Below the pieces are notes generated by a model. That model was not told the origin of the DNA. It did not search any database and saw only the letters and a program-made list of their open reading frames with translations. From contig JARUHG010000001.1 of the NCBI GenBank assembly GCA_031216755.1, forward strand, positions 62,001 through 126,000: 64,000 bases of DNA, in the 5' to 3' direction. A program made the translations under genes and the position numbers. The stretch is from Lysobacter arvi. Lineage in GTDB: Bacteria > Pseudomonadota > Gammaproteobacteria > Xanthomonadales > Xanthomonadaceae. Positions within the stretch are counted from its first letter, which is position 1. Every line of letters starts with the position of its first letter. Shown here piece after piece: positions 52,560 through 60,011 of this stretch.

Positions 52560-54902
52560 ATGCACACACGTCACGCGCTTCGTACCCGGGTCCTGTGGCT
52601 GCTGGCGGCCGCGGTGCTGTTGGCCGGCTGCGGCGCGGCCGGGCAGTTCCGCAAAGCCGAAAGCCTGTTCGAGGACGGCGATTACGTCGAAGCCGTCGCG
52701 CAGTACGAAGCCGCGGCCCTCGCGAGTCCGAAGAACGTGCGGTACCGCCAGCAGTACATGTTCAAGAAGCGCCAGGCGCTGGAGACGCTGTTCCGCGATG
52801 CCGAACGCGCGCGCCAGCAGAGCGACCTCTCTCGAGCCGAAGGCGCGTACCAGACGGCGTTGCAGATCGAGCCGGGCAACAACGCGGCGCAGGAATGGCT
52901 ACGCAGACTGGCCGCGATGCGTCGCCACAACGAGGAACTGATCCGCATCGACGAGATGATCGCCGCCGGCGAACTGGACGAGGCTGAGGAACGCGTGCGC
53001 GACGTGCTGGCCGAGGCGCCGGACAACCTGCGCGCGCAGAACAGCCTGGACCGCATCCGTGGCGCCGTAGCGAAGAAGAAGGCGAGCGAGGACACGCTGT
53101 CAGAACAGTTCCGCAAGCCGGTCACGCTGGAATTCCGCGACGTGCCGGTAAAGACGGCGTTCGAGGTGCTCTCCAACGCATCGGGCATCAACTTCGTCTA
53201 CGACCAGGACATCCGCCCGGACCTGAAGGTGACGGTGTTCCTGCGCAAGACGCCGCTGGACGAGGCGATCCGCATGATCGGCCTTTCCACCAACCTGGAA
53301 ACCCGGCCGCTCAACAACAACTCGGTGATGGTCTTCCCGCGCACACCGCAGAAGATCAGCGATTACCGCCAGCTCAACATCCGCACGTTCTACCTGGCCA
53401 ATGCGCAGGCCAAGACCGTGGCCGACACGCTCAAGACGATCCTCAAGAGCGAGAACCTCGTCGTCGACGAAAAGCTCAACATGCTGGTGATGCGCGACAG
53501 CCCCGACGCCATCCGGCTGGCCGAGCGGCTCGTCGCGCTGCAGGACATCGGCGAGCCGGAAGTCGTGCTCGATGTCGAAGTGCTGGAGATGAAGCGCTCC
53601 TCGCTGCTCGACATGGGCATCAGCCTGCCCGACGAGATCGGCTTCTCGGTCGTCGGCCCCGGCCAGACCAACACCGCGCTGCCGATCAGCCAGCTGCGCA
53701 ACCTCAATTCCGATTCGATCTTCGCCACCCTGCCCAATGCGACGGTGAAGCTGCACGACGAGCGCTCGGAGGCGAAGATCCTGGCCAATCCGAAGATCCG
53801 CGTGAAGAGCCGTGAAAAGGCCAGCATCCTCATCGGTGACAAGGTGCCGGTGATCACCTCGACGTCGACTTCGACCGGTTTCGTGTCGGAAACGGTCAAC
53901 TACGTCGACGTCGGCCTGAAGCTGGAAGTCGAGCCCGCGGTGTACGCGGGCGACGAGGTTTCGATCAAGGTTGGCCTGGAAGTCAGCAATCTGGTACGCG
54001 AGATCGTGACCAAGTCGGGCACGCTCTCGTACCAGATCGGCACGCGCAACGCGCAGACGGTGCTGCGTTTGAAGGACGGCGAGATGCAGATCCTTGCAGG
54101 CCTGATCAACCGGGAAGACCGCACCGTCGCCAACGGCTGGCCGGGAATTTCGCGATTCCCTGTCCTGAACCGCATCTTCGGCACGCAGAAGAACGACACG
54201 CAGAACACGGAGATCGTGCTGTCGATCCGCCCGCGCCTGGTGCGCGGCGTGCGCCATGCGGGGCTGGACGAGATGGAGTTCGAGAGCGGCACGGCAACGA
54301 ACCTGCGCGGCCGCAACGCGGCGGCACCCGCATCGGCCGGCGAGGGCGAGGCCGCCGCGGCGCTCGGCGACGCAGCGACGGGTGCCGCACCTGCCGGTAT
54401 CGCGCCGTCGGCCATCACGCCGGTACAGCCCGACGCCGCCGTGCCATCCGCGCTGCCGTCCGCGCCGCCCGCGCAGGCGGCACCGTTGCCGCCGTCGTCC
54501 AACGTGCTGCTGGACTGGTCCGTGCCGGGTGAAGTGCGTGCGGGCGAGCAGTTCTCCGCGGTACTCAACATCAGCGCGCTGAAGGCGATCGAGCAGATCC
54601 CGGTGCTGGTCGGTTTCGATCCGAAGGTGTTGCAGGTGGTGGGCATCGAGGAAGGCATGTTCATGTCGCAGGGGGGCGGCCAGAGCGCGCTGACCCAACA
54701 GGTGAACCTGTCCGACGGGAAGATCATCGCCACCGCGACCCGCCAGGGAACGGCAGTGTCGGGGCAGGGCACGCTGCTGCAGATCAACTTCAAGGCGCTG
54801 ACCGCGACGGACCGCACCGACGTGCGCGTGTTGTCGGCGACGCCGTCGCCCGAACAGGTTGGGCCGGCGCGCACGGCCGCCATCTCCATCAAGGTCCGAT
54901 GA
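52560..54902 (+). CDS. gspD: Secretin (GspD/PulD superfamily) with TPR N-domain and cohesin-like C-domain
   Basis: A 780-residue outer-membrane channel, predicted lipoprotein (lipobox LLAGCG). Residues ~20-170 are TPR-like (AESLFEDGDYVEAVAQYEAA). STN and N-domains follow (VTLEFRDVPVKTAFEVLSNA; KTILKSENLVVDEKLNMLVM), then the secretin core (ANPKIRVKSREKASILIGDK; INREDRTVANGWPGISRFPV). After a Pro/Ala-rich linker the last ~130 residues form a cohesin-like module (VRAGEQFSAVLNISALKAIE; LVGFDPKVLQVVGIEEGMF). ATG 52560 has GAGGTAAGG just upstream; ATG 52545 overlapping the previous stop is possible. TPR plus cohesin is not the classical GspD plan. Confidence 0.92.
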   Translation: MHTRHALRTRVLWLLAAAVLLAGCGAAGQFRKAESLFEDGDYVEAVAQYEAAALASPKNVRYRQQYMFKKRQALETLFRDAERARQQSDLSRAEGAYQTALQIEPGNNAAQEWLRRLAAMRRHNEELIRIDEMIAAGELDEAEERVRDVLAEAPDNLRAQNSLDRIRGAVAKKKASEDTLSEQFRKPVTLEFRDVPVKTAFEVLSNASGINFVYDQDIRPDLKVTVFLRKTPLDEAIRMIGLSTNLETRPLNNNSVMVFPRTPQKISDYRQLNIRTFYLANAQAKTVADTLKTILKSENLVVDEKLNMLVMRDSPDAIRLAERLVALQDIGEPEVVLDVEVLEMKRSSLLDMGISLPDEIGFSVVGPGQTNTALPISQLRNLNSDSIFATLPNATVKLHDERSEAKILANPKIRVKSREKASILIGDKVPVITSTSTSTGFVSETVNYVDVGLKLEVEPAVYAGDEVSIKVGLEVSNLVREIVTKSGTLSYQIGTRNAQTVLRLKDGEMQILAGLINREDRTVANGWPGISRFPVLNRIFGTQKNDTQNTEIVLSIRPRLVRGVRHAGLDEMEFESGTATNLRGRNAAAPASAGEGEAAAALGDAATGAAPAGIAPSAITPVQPDAAVPSALPSAPPAQAAPLPPSSNVLLDWSVPGEVRAGEQFSAVLNISALKAIEQIPVLVGFDPKVLQVVGIEEGMFMSQGGGQSALTQQVNLSDGKIIATATRQGTAVSGQGTLLQINFKALTATDRTDVRVLSATPSPEQVGPARTAAISIKVR

Positions 54903-55378
54903 GTCGCGCGCGCACCGCCGGTTTCAGCTTCATCGAACTGATGGCCTCGCTGGCCATCATGGCGGTGCTGCTGCTCATCGCGGTGCCGACGGCCCGCATG
55001 GCCACGCAGCGCCACAAGGAAACAGAGCTGCGTTCGGCGCTCGCGCAGATCCGGGGGGCCATCGACCGCTACAAGAAGGCCGCCGAACAGGGACGCATAG
55101 AAATCGCCATTGGCGCCAGTGGGTATCCGCCCGACCTGGCGGTGCTGGTGGAAGGTGTGGACGACATCAGTTCGCCCGACCGGCGTCGCCTGTACTTCCT
55201 GCGCCGGCTGCCGCGCGATCCCTTTGATACGCGAAGCGACGTGCCTCCCGAGGAAACGTGGGGGCTGCGCAGCTATGAAAGCCCGCCGGACGATCCGGCC
55301 GAGGGCGACGACGTGTTCGACGTGTACAGCCTCTCCGAGGGTGTCGCGCTGAATGGCGCGGCCTACCGGGAGTGGTAG
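54899..55378 (+). CDS. Pseudopilin, GspG/H-like
   Basis: 159 residues. Leader MSRARTAG, then FSFIELMASLAIMAVLLLIA: Gly at -1, Glu at +5, hydrophobic N-helix. The globular part has a GspG-like helix (LRSALAQIRGAIDRYKKAAE), PPDLAVLVEG and FLRRLPRDPFDTR, then WGLRSYESPPDD and VFDVYSLSEGVALNG, resembling a GspG calcium-loop region. ATG overlaps the secretin stop. A minor or second pseudopilin of the machine. Confidence 0.88.
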   Translation: MSRARTAGFSFIELMASLAIMAVLLLIAVPTARMATQRHKETELRSALAQIRGAIDRYKKAAEQGRIEIAIGASGYPPDLAVLVEGVDDISSPDRRRLYFLRRLPRDPFDTRSDVPPEETWGLRSYESPPDDPAEGDDVFDVYSLSEGVALNGAAYREW

Positions 55379-55380
55379 CG

Positions 55381-55761
55381 ATGACGACTTCGCGTCCGCG
55401 TGGCTTCAGCCTGATCGAATTGCTTGTGGTGATGGCGATCATCGCCGCGCTAGTCACCATCGCGCTGCCCCGCTACCAGGCGACGGTGCAGACGGCCCGG
55501 CTGACCGCGTTGAAGGAAAACCTGCGCGTGCTGCGAACCAGCCTGGATCGCCACTTCGAGGACAGGGGCACGTACCCGGAGTCGCTCCAGGCGCTGGTGG
55601 AAGCGAAATATCTGAAGTCGGTGCCGGTCGATCCGGTCAGCGAAAGCGCGCAGTCCTGGATCCTGATGAACGATCCGGATGGCGAAGTGGAAGGCGTCGT
55701 CGATGTCCGCAGTGGCGCGCAGGGGATGACGCCCGACGGCGTGCCCTACGCGGACCTCTGA
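55381..55761 (+). CDS. Pseudopilin, GspG-like
   Basis: 126 residues. Leader MTTSRPRG, then FSLIELLVVMAIIAALVTIA with Glu at +5. The globular part reads LRTSLDRHFEDRGTYPESLQ, LVEAKYLKSVPVDPVSESAQ and ends with GAQGMTPDGVPYADL. It is short for a GspG and lacks a clear calcium loop. Starts two bases after the previous pseudopilin stop. Confidence 0.88.
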   Translation: MTTSRPRGFSLIELLVVMAIIAALVTIALPRYQATVQTARLTALKENLRVLRTSLDRHFEDRGTYPESLQALVEAKYLKSVPVDPVSESAQSWILMNDPDGEVEGVVDVRSGAQGMTPDGVPYADL

Positions 55762-55763
55762 CG

Positions 55764-56264
55764 ATGCGCCGCCAGTCTGGCTTCGCGTACCTGTTCCTGT
55801 TGTTCCTGATCGCCGTGCTGGCGATATCCGCACTAGCGCTGGGCAGCCTGCAGCACTACGAGCGCGTACGTTCCAATGAAGCCGAACTGTTGCGCATCGG
55901 CAACGAATTCCGCCGCGCGATCGTCCATTATCGCGACGCAGCGATGCCACGCGCGTATCCACGCACGCTGCAGGATCTGTTGCTCGACGGGCGCATGGGG
56001 CGCATGCGGCGGCACCTGCGCAAGGTTTACGTCGACCCGATGACCGGCAAGCCCGAGTGGGGCCTGGTCGTGGAGCAGGGTGTCATAGTCGGCGTGCATT
56101 CGCTCTCCGAACGGGCACCACTGAAAGTCGCCGGGTTCGATCCCGAAGATGCCGATTTCGACAACGCCCGGCGCTATGCCGACTGGGTGTTCAGAGCGAG
56201 CCCGGTTCCGCTCGAACGCCTCGGGCCCGGGCAGACTCCGTCACAGGGCGCTACAGGCGGTTGA
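55764..56264 (+). CDS. Pseudopilin-like protein lacking Glu at position 5
   Basis: 166 residues. Short leader MRRQSG, then FAYLFLLFLIAVLAISALAL: a good cleavage Gly and N-helix, but Phe instead of Glu at +5. In classical systems GspK lacks Glu5 and caps the pseudopilus tip; this protein is much shorter than GspK. The rest (LRIGNEFRRAIVHYRDAAMP; TLQDLLLDGRMGRMRRHLRK; VYVDPMTGKPEWGLVVEQG) is like type II 'secretion protein' minor pilins. Its 3' end overlaps the convergent rhodanese-like gene by 24 bases. Confidence 0.82.
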   Translation: MRRQSGFAYLFLLFLIAVLAISALALGSLQHYERVRSNEAELLRIGNEFRRAIVHYRDAAMPRAYPRTLQDLLLDGRMGRMRRHLRKVYVDPMTGKPEWGLVVEQGVIVGVHSLSERAPLKVAGFDPEDADFDNARRYADWVFRASPVPLERLGPGQTPSQGATGG

Positions 56265-57032
56265 CTGCACGGGACCGGCGACGCGCTTTTGGTCCTGGCG
56301 CAGATGGGCATGGATCAGCGCGACGAGCCGGTCTGGGTCGCCGGTCCAGACTAGCGTTGGGCCGCTTTTGCCATCCATCGACGATTCCAGGCGCGCGGTC
56401 GGTGTTGACGCATTGGCGATCAGGATCCTGCGCCCCGTCGCTCCCTTCGCCGCCATGCGAATGCGATGTTCGGCGAACACCGGCGCGAAGCCCTCGCCCA
56501 GTGGCACCGCGACGCTCACCGGGTCCGACAGCGCCGCGGCAATGTCTGCATCGGATAGTCGGCTCAGCGCCACGCGTTCCGGACGCGCTTGCACCTGCGC
56601 CCACGCGGCGATGCCGCCATCGATGATCCTGAAGTTCCGCAGTCCTTCGTCACGCAGGCGCTTGCAGAGCAGGAACGCGTCGGAGCGGAACTTGCCGCCA
56701 TCGTACAGCACGACGTTCTCCTGCCGATCGCGCAGCAGGCGCGAGAGCTCGGCTACCGTGGCGTGCTGCGCGCCGGTGACATGGAAAGCCAGGTAATCGG
56801 CGCGCGGTCGCACGTCGTAAAGCGCACGGCCGGTTCCGATACCGCGTACATCGACCAGGCAGGTGCGATCCTCTGGTGCGGCAGGCGTGCTTAGGGACAC
56901 GACGCGCGCCTGCGTCGCGGCCAGCGGGCAGGTTGTCGTTGCCATCGAAGGCATCGCGAGCGAGATAAGACCGATGGTGCCCAGCGCGGCCAGCGTGGCC
57001 GTACACGCTCTGACAAGTCCCTTGATTCGCAT
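56241..57032 (-). CDS. Exported rhodanese-like protein without catalytic Cys
   Basis: 263 residues from ATG 57032 (CGGGGATCTC before it). An N-terminal signal peptide (ATLAALGTIGLISLAMPSMA) exports it. Residues ~80-150 look like a rhodanese domain: YDVRPRADYLAFHVTGAQHA, ENVVLYDGGKFRSDAFLLCK and FRIIDGGIAAW. The active-site loop normally starts with Cys; here Asp occupies that place (YDGGKFRS), so sulfur transfer by the usual route is unlikely. A second ~90-residue domain follows with no recognised family. It is the only minus-strand gene in the island. Role unknown; possibly binding or folding of secreted partners. Confidence 0.72.
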   Translation of the reverse strand: MRIKGLVRACTATLAALGTIGLISLAMPSMATTTCPLAATQARVVSLSTPAAPEDRTCLVDVRGIGTGRALYDVRPRADYLAFHVTGAQHATVAELSRLLRDRQENVVLYDGGKFRSDAFLLCKRLRDEGLRNFRIIDGGIAAWAQVQARPERVALSRLSDADIAAALSDPVSVAVPLGEGFAPVFAEHRIRMAAKGATGRRILIANASTPTARLESSMDGKSGPTLVWTGDPDRLVALIHAHLRQDQKRVAGPVQSTACSAL

Positions 57033-57603
57033 GAGATCCCCGGATCTGTCCATGCACGCATTCTAAACGTGCGGGCTGATGACGATGGCGAAGTGGGTGG
57101 CCAAGTGCGACCGCCCGTGCGTAGCTGCGCGTACTCCGCTCCGCGCTTATTCCTTCGAGGTATTCGTGGTGCCATGGCAATGCTTGTATCGCTTTCGACT
57201 GCCGCAAGGGCGGGGAGCGTTGCGGCTTGGCCCGTCCATCCTCGTTCTGTTTTCCTCTCCGGCTGACCTATCGGAACCTCCTCTAGTCCCAGTGACTCGC
57301 TCCCCCCAAGGGCAGTCATCTTTGCTCTATTCGCGCCGCAATCGGCCCACGTGACCTGATCTCGCTCTGCCTCGGAACTCTGGCGCCAAGGCCCTGAAGA
57401 CTTTGGCCCAAATTTGTCCCAATTCGCACCAGAATTTCGTGGGATCAGAGGAGATACCAGACCCTAGTGCCAGCTACCGAAACGGCCCAGCCGAATCGCA
57501 TTGAAGGTGCAAGGAAGTCAGCTAAGGCTAGGCGAATCAATGGCTTCAAACGCAAGAAAGCCCCGGAAAGGCTAGCTTTCCGAGGCTTTCAAGGCTGGAT
57601 GAA

Positions 57604-57604
<1 letters not shown>
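57033..57604. other. Right-end island region: non-coding, with possible recombinase arm site
   Basis: Over 500 bases without a convincing gene. Visibly lower in G+C than its neighbours. At 57407-57424 the near-repeat CCCAAATTTGTCCCAATT resembles the arm-type sites often seen beside tRNA-integrating phage integrase genes, but no integrase reading frame or fragment could be recognised on either strand. A hairpin terminator for the tRNA lies at its right end. Confidence 0.45.
57556..57590 (-). terminator. Terminator downstream of tRNA-Ala
   Basis: On the minus strand, 14 bases beyond the CCA end: GAAAGCC-x2-GGAAAG, loop GCTAG, CTTTCC-x2-GGCTTTC, then TTGCGTTTG. It differs completely from the hairpin beyond the tRNA fragment at 23,041-23,079, as expected if one of the two came with the island. 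Confidence 0.75.
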
Positions 57605-57680
<76 letters not shown>

Positions 57681-57855
57681 ACGAAGGCGCAAATTCTAGC
57701 GGGCGATGCGGCGGCGCGCTAGCCCCCGGTCGGCGGGGCGGGCGATGGCGGCGCAAGACTTCGGCTCATCGGCGGGTCGCAGGCCGATTGATCGGGCTCA
57801 AGCGGCCGGGAGCCGCGGGGCGGGACAGTGCGGCTTTCCATTCGAAGGAGTCGCC

Positions 57856-58758
57856 ATGTCCATGCAGGAACACAGTGGGCCCGCCGGGAGCGAGCTCCCC
57901 GAAACGGCTGCGGTCGAAGGCGAGCCCCGCGGAGCGGACCCGGCGGCGGGTGGGCGCATGTCGCGGGTGCGCTACGAGCGCGAGAAGCGCCGGCTGCAGA
58001 TCGAACTGCTCAAATGGCAGGCGTGGGTGAAGGAGTCCGGCCAGCGCGTGGTCATCCTGTTTGAGGGGCGGGACGCGGCGGGGAAGGGCGGGGCGATCAA
58101 ACGCTTCATGGAGCACCTCAATCCCCGCGGCGCGCGCGTGGTCGCGCTCGAGAAGCCCAGCGACACCCAGCGCACGCAGTGGTATTTCCAGCGTTACGTC
58201 GAACACCTGCCCGCGGCGGGCGAGATCGTGCTGTTCGACCGCTCCTGGTACAACCGCGCCGGCGTGGAGCGGGTGATGGGGTTCTGTTCCACCGACGAGT
58301 ACCTGGAGTTCATCCACCAGTGCCCGAATTTCGAACGCATGCTCGTGCGCAGCGGCGTGCGGCTGTTCAAGTTCTGGTTCTCGGTGAGCCGCGAGGAGCA
58401 GCATCGCCGGTTCGCCCAGCGGCGCAAGGATCCGCTGAAGCAGTGGAAGCTGTCGCCGATCGACCTGGCCTCGCTGGACAAGTGGGACGAATACACGCGC
58501 GCGAAGGAGGCGATGTTCGTCTCCACCGATACGCCCGATGCGCCCTGGACGGTGATCCGGTCGGACGACAAGAAGCGGGCGCGCGTGAACGCGATGCGCG
58601 TGGTGCTGAACGCATTCGATTACACCGCGAAGGACCCCAATGCGGTCGGCGAGCCGGATCCGTTCATCGTGGGCCCCGCCTCGCGCGTGTACGAGGACGG
58701 CGAGGGCTTGCTGGCGGGCGAACGTTCGCGGCGCTTCGCGCAACTGGCGGCGGTGTAG
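57856..58758 (+). CDS. ppk2: Polyphosphate kinase 2
   Basis: 300 residues from ATG 57856 (GAAGGAG before it). PPK2 transfers phosphate between polyphosphate and nucleotides, usually toward GTP or ATP synthesis. Walker A is in LFEGRDAAGKGGAIKRF, Walker B in EIVLFDRSWYNRAGVERVMG, with the lid sequence RRKDPLKQWKLSPIDLASL and substrate residues in ARVNAMRVVLNAFDY. A ~45-residue disordered Ala/Gly/Glu-rich N-terminus precedes the kinase domain. Converges on rnd with a 3-base gap. Confidence 0.95.
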   Translation: MSMQEHSGPAGSELPETAAVEGEPRGADPAAGGRMSRVRYEREKRRLQIELLKWQAWVKESGQRVVILFEGRDAAGKGGAIKRFMEHLNPRGARVVALEKPSDTQRTQWYFQRYVEHLPAAGEIVLFDRSWYNRAGVERVMGFCSTDEYLEFIHQCPNFERMLVRSGVRLFKFWFSVSREEQHRRFAQRRKDPLKQWKLSPIDLASLDKWDEYTRAKEAMFVSTDTPDAPWTVIRSDDKKRARVNAMRVVLNAFDYTAKDPNAVGEPDPFIVGPASRVYEDGEGLLAGERSRRFAQLAAV

Positions 58759-58761
58759 CCG

Positions 58762-59859
58762 TCAGGACGCCTGCAGCAACGGCGCCAGGCCGGGCTCCAG
58801 CGCCCGGCGGCGCCAGCCCGCGAGCGCGTCGGGCCACTCGCCCTGGTCCATCAGCACTTCGAGCCAGCGTCGGGAGGCGAGCACGCCGTCGGGCAGGCCG
58901 AGCTCCGCACTCCGCGCGGCCACGGCGTCCTGCAGCTTGCGAAGGCGCTGCTTGTCGCGTTGCTCGGACTGCACCGCGTCGGGTGCGTCGGCTTCGTCGG
59001 GCAGCGGCGTCGTCAGCGCGGACCAGATCGCGTCGGTGAGGCGGCGCGGCGACTTGGGCACCGCATCGAGCATGCGCTGCAATCCGGCACGGTCGATCGG
59101 CGGCGTCCGGGCGAGCGTGACGGCCAGTTCGTTGTCGAGGATCCAGCTGCGCGGCCGGTCGTTGTCGCGCGCGTAGGCGTCGCGCCAGCGCAGCAGCCGC
59201 AGCAGGCGCAGTTGCGCCGGGCGATCGAGGAACTGGGCGCTGCGCATCGTCGCGTGCGGCCAGCGCTCGGGCGCTTCGTTCTCCGCGTTCTGCACCGTGC
59301 GCGCGGCGTCTTCGGCGAGCCATTCGCGACGATCGAGTTCGCCCAGCCGACGGTCGAGCTGATCGTGCATCTCGAACAGGTGGCGGACGTCGTCGGCCGC
59401 GTACTCCAGTTGCGACGGCGAGAGCGGGCGACGCAGCCAGTCCGAGCGCGTTTCGCCCTTGGGCAGCGCGATGCCGGTGAGCTGCTCGACCAGCTTCTGG
59501 TAACCCAAGCCGCCGCCAACGCCGGTCAGGGCCGCCGCGAGCTGCGTGTCGAACAACGGCTTGGGCACGACGCGGCAGGCGTGCTTGAACGCCACTAGAT
59601 CCTCGCTCGGGCTGTGCATGATCTTGACGATCGATTCGTCCGCGAGGATCGGCGTCAGCGCCTTCAGCATGCCCGGCACGAGCGGGTCAATCAGCAGGAT
59701 GTCGGCGTCGCCGTCCTCGCCCAGCGCGATCTGCACCAGCGCCAGTTGCGGCCAGTACGTGCGTTCGCGGATGAATTCGGTATCCAGGCCGATGCGCGGC
59801 GGCTTCGTTGCGAAGCGGGCCCGCAGTTCGGCGGGGTCGGTGATCCAGGCGACGGGCAT
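58762..59859 (-). CDS. rnd: Ribonuclease D
   Basis: 365 residues. RNase D is a 3'-5' exoribonuclease in tRNA 3' maturation and stable RNA turnover. The DEDD residues are visible: GLDTEFIRERTYW (Exo I), HSPSEDLVAF (Exo II, where Asp follows), and LEYAADDVRHLFEMHDQL (Exo III, the Tyr variant). An HRDC-type helical domain follows (RRWLEVLMDQGEWPDALAGW). Start ATG 59859 (MPVAWITDPAEL) is the family start; upstream in-frame sequence is not conserved in character. Confidence 0.95.
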   Translation of the reverse strand: MPVAWITDPAELRARFATKPPRIGLDTEFIRERTYWPQLALVQIALGEDGDADILLIDPLVPGMLKALTPILADESIVKIMHSPSEDLVAFKHACRVVPKPLFDTQLAAALTGVGGGLGYQKLVEQLTGIALPKGETRSDWLRRPLSPSQLEYAADDVRHLFEMHDQLDRRLGELDRREWLAEDAARTVQNAENEAPERWPHATMRSAQFLDRPAQLRLLRLLRWRDAYARDNDRPRSWILDNELAVTLARTPPIDRAGLQRMLDAVPKSPRRLTDAIWSALTTPLPDEADAPDAVQSEQRDKQRLRKLQDAVAARSAELGLPDGVLASRRWLEVLMDQGEWPDALAGWRRRALEPGLAPLLQAS

Positions 59860-60011
59860 GTCAGCGGTGCTGGCGGTGGTCGGCGGTTGCCGGGGCGGGC
59901 GACAATAGCCTACTTTCGGGGCTCCCGGCATCGCAGGCCGTGAAGGCCGGCCCCATGCTGTTTCGAGCACGCTGTCTACAGCACGATCTGCCCCGGAGGC
60001 GAGGAGGACGT

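Noticed and set aside
57407-57424. CCCAAATTTGTCCCAATT as proof of a nearby integrase
   Set aside because: Suggestive of a recombinase arm site, but no integrase frame or fragment could be recognised within several hundred bases, so it is kept only as a note in the non-coding region.
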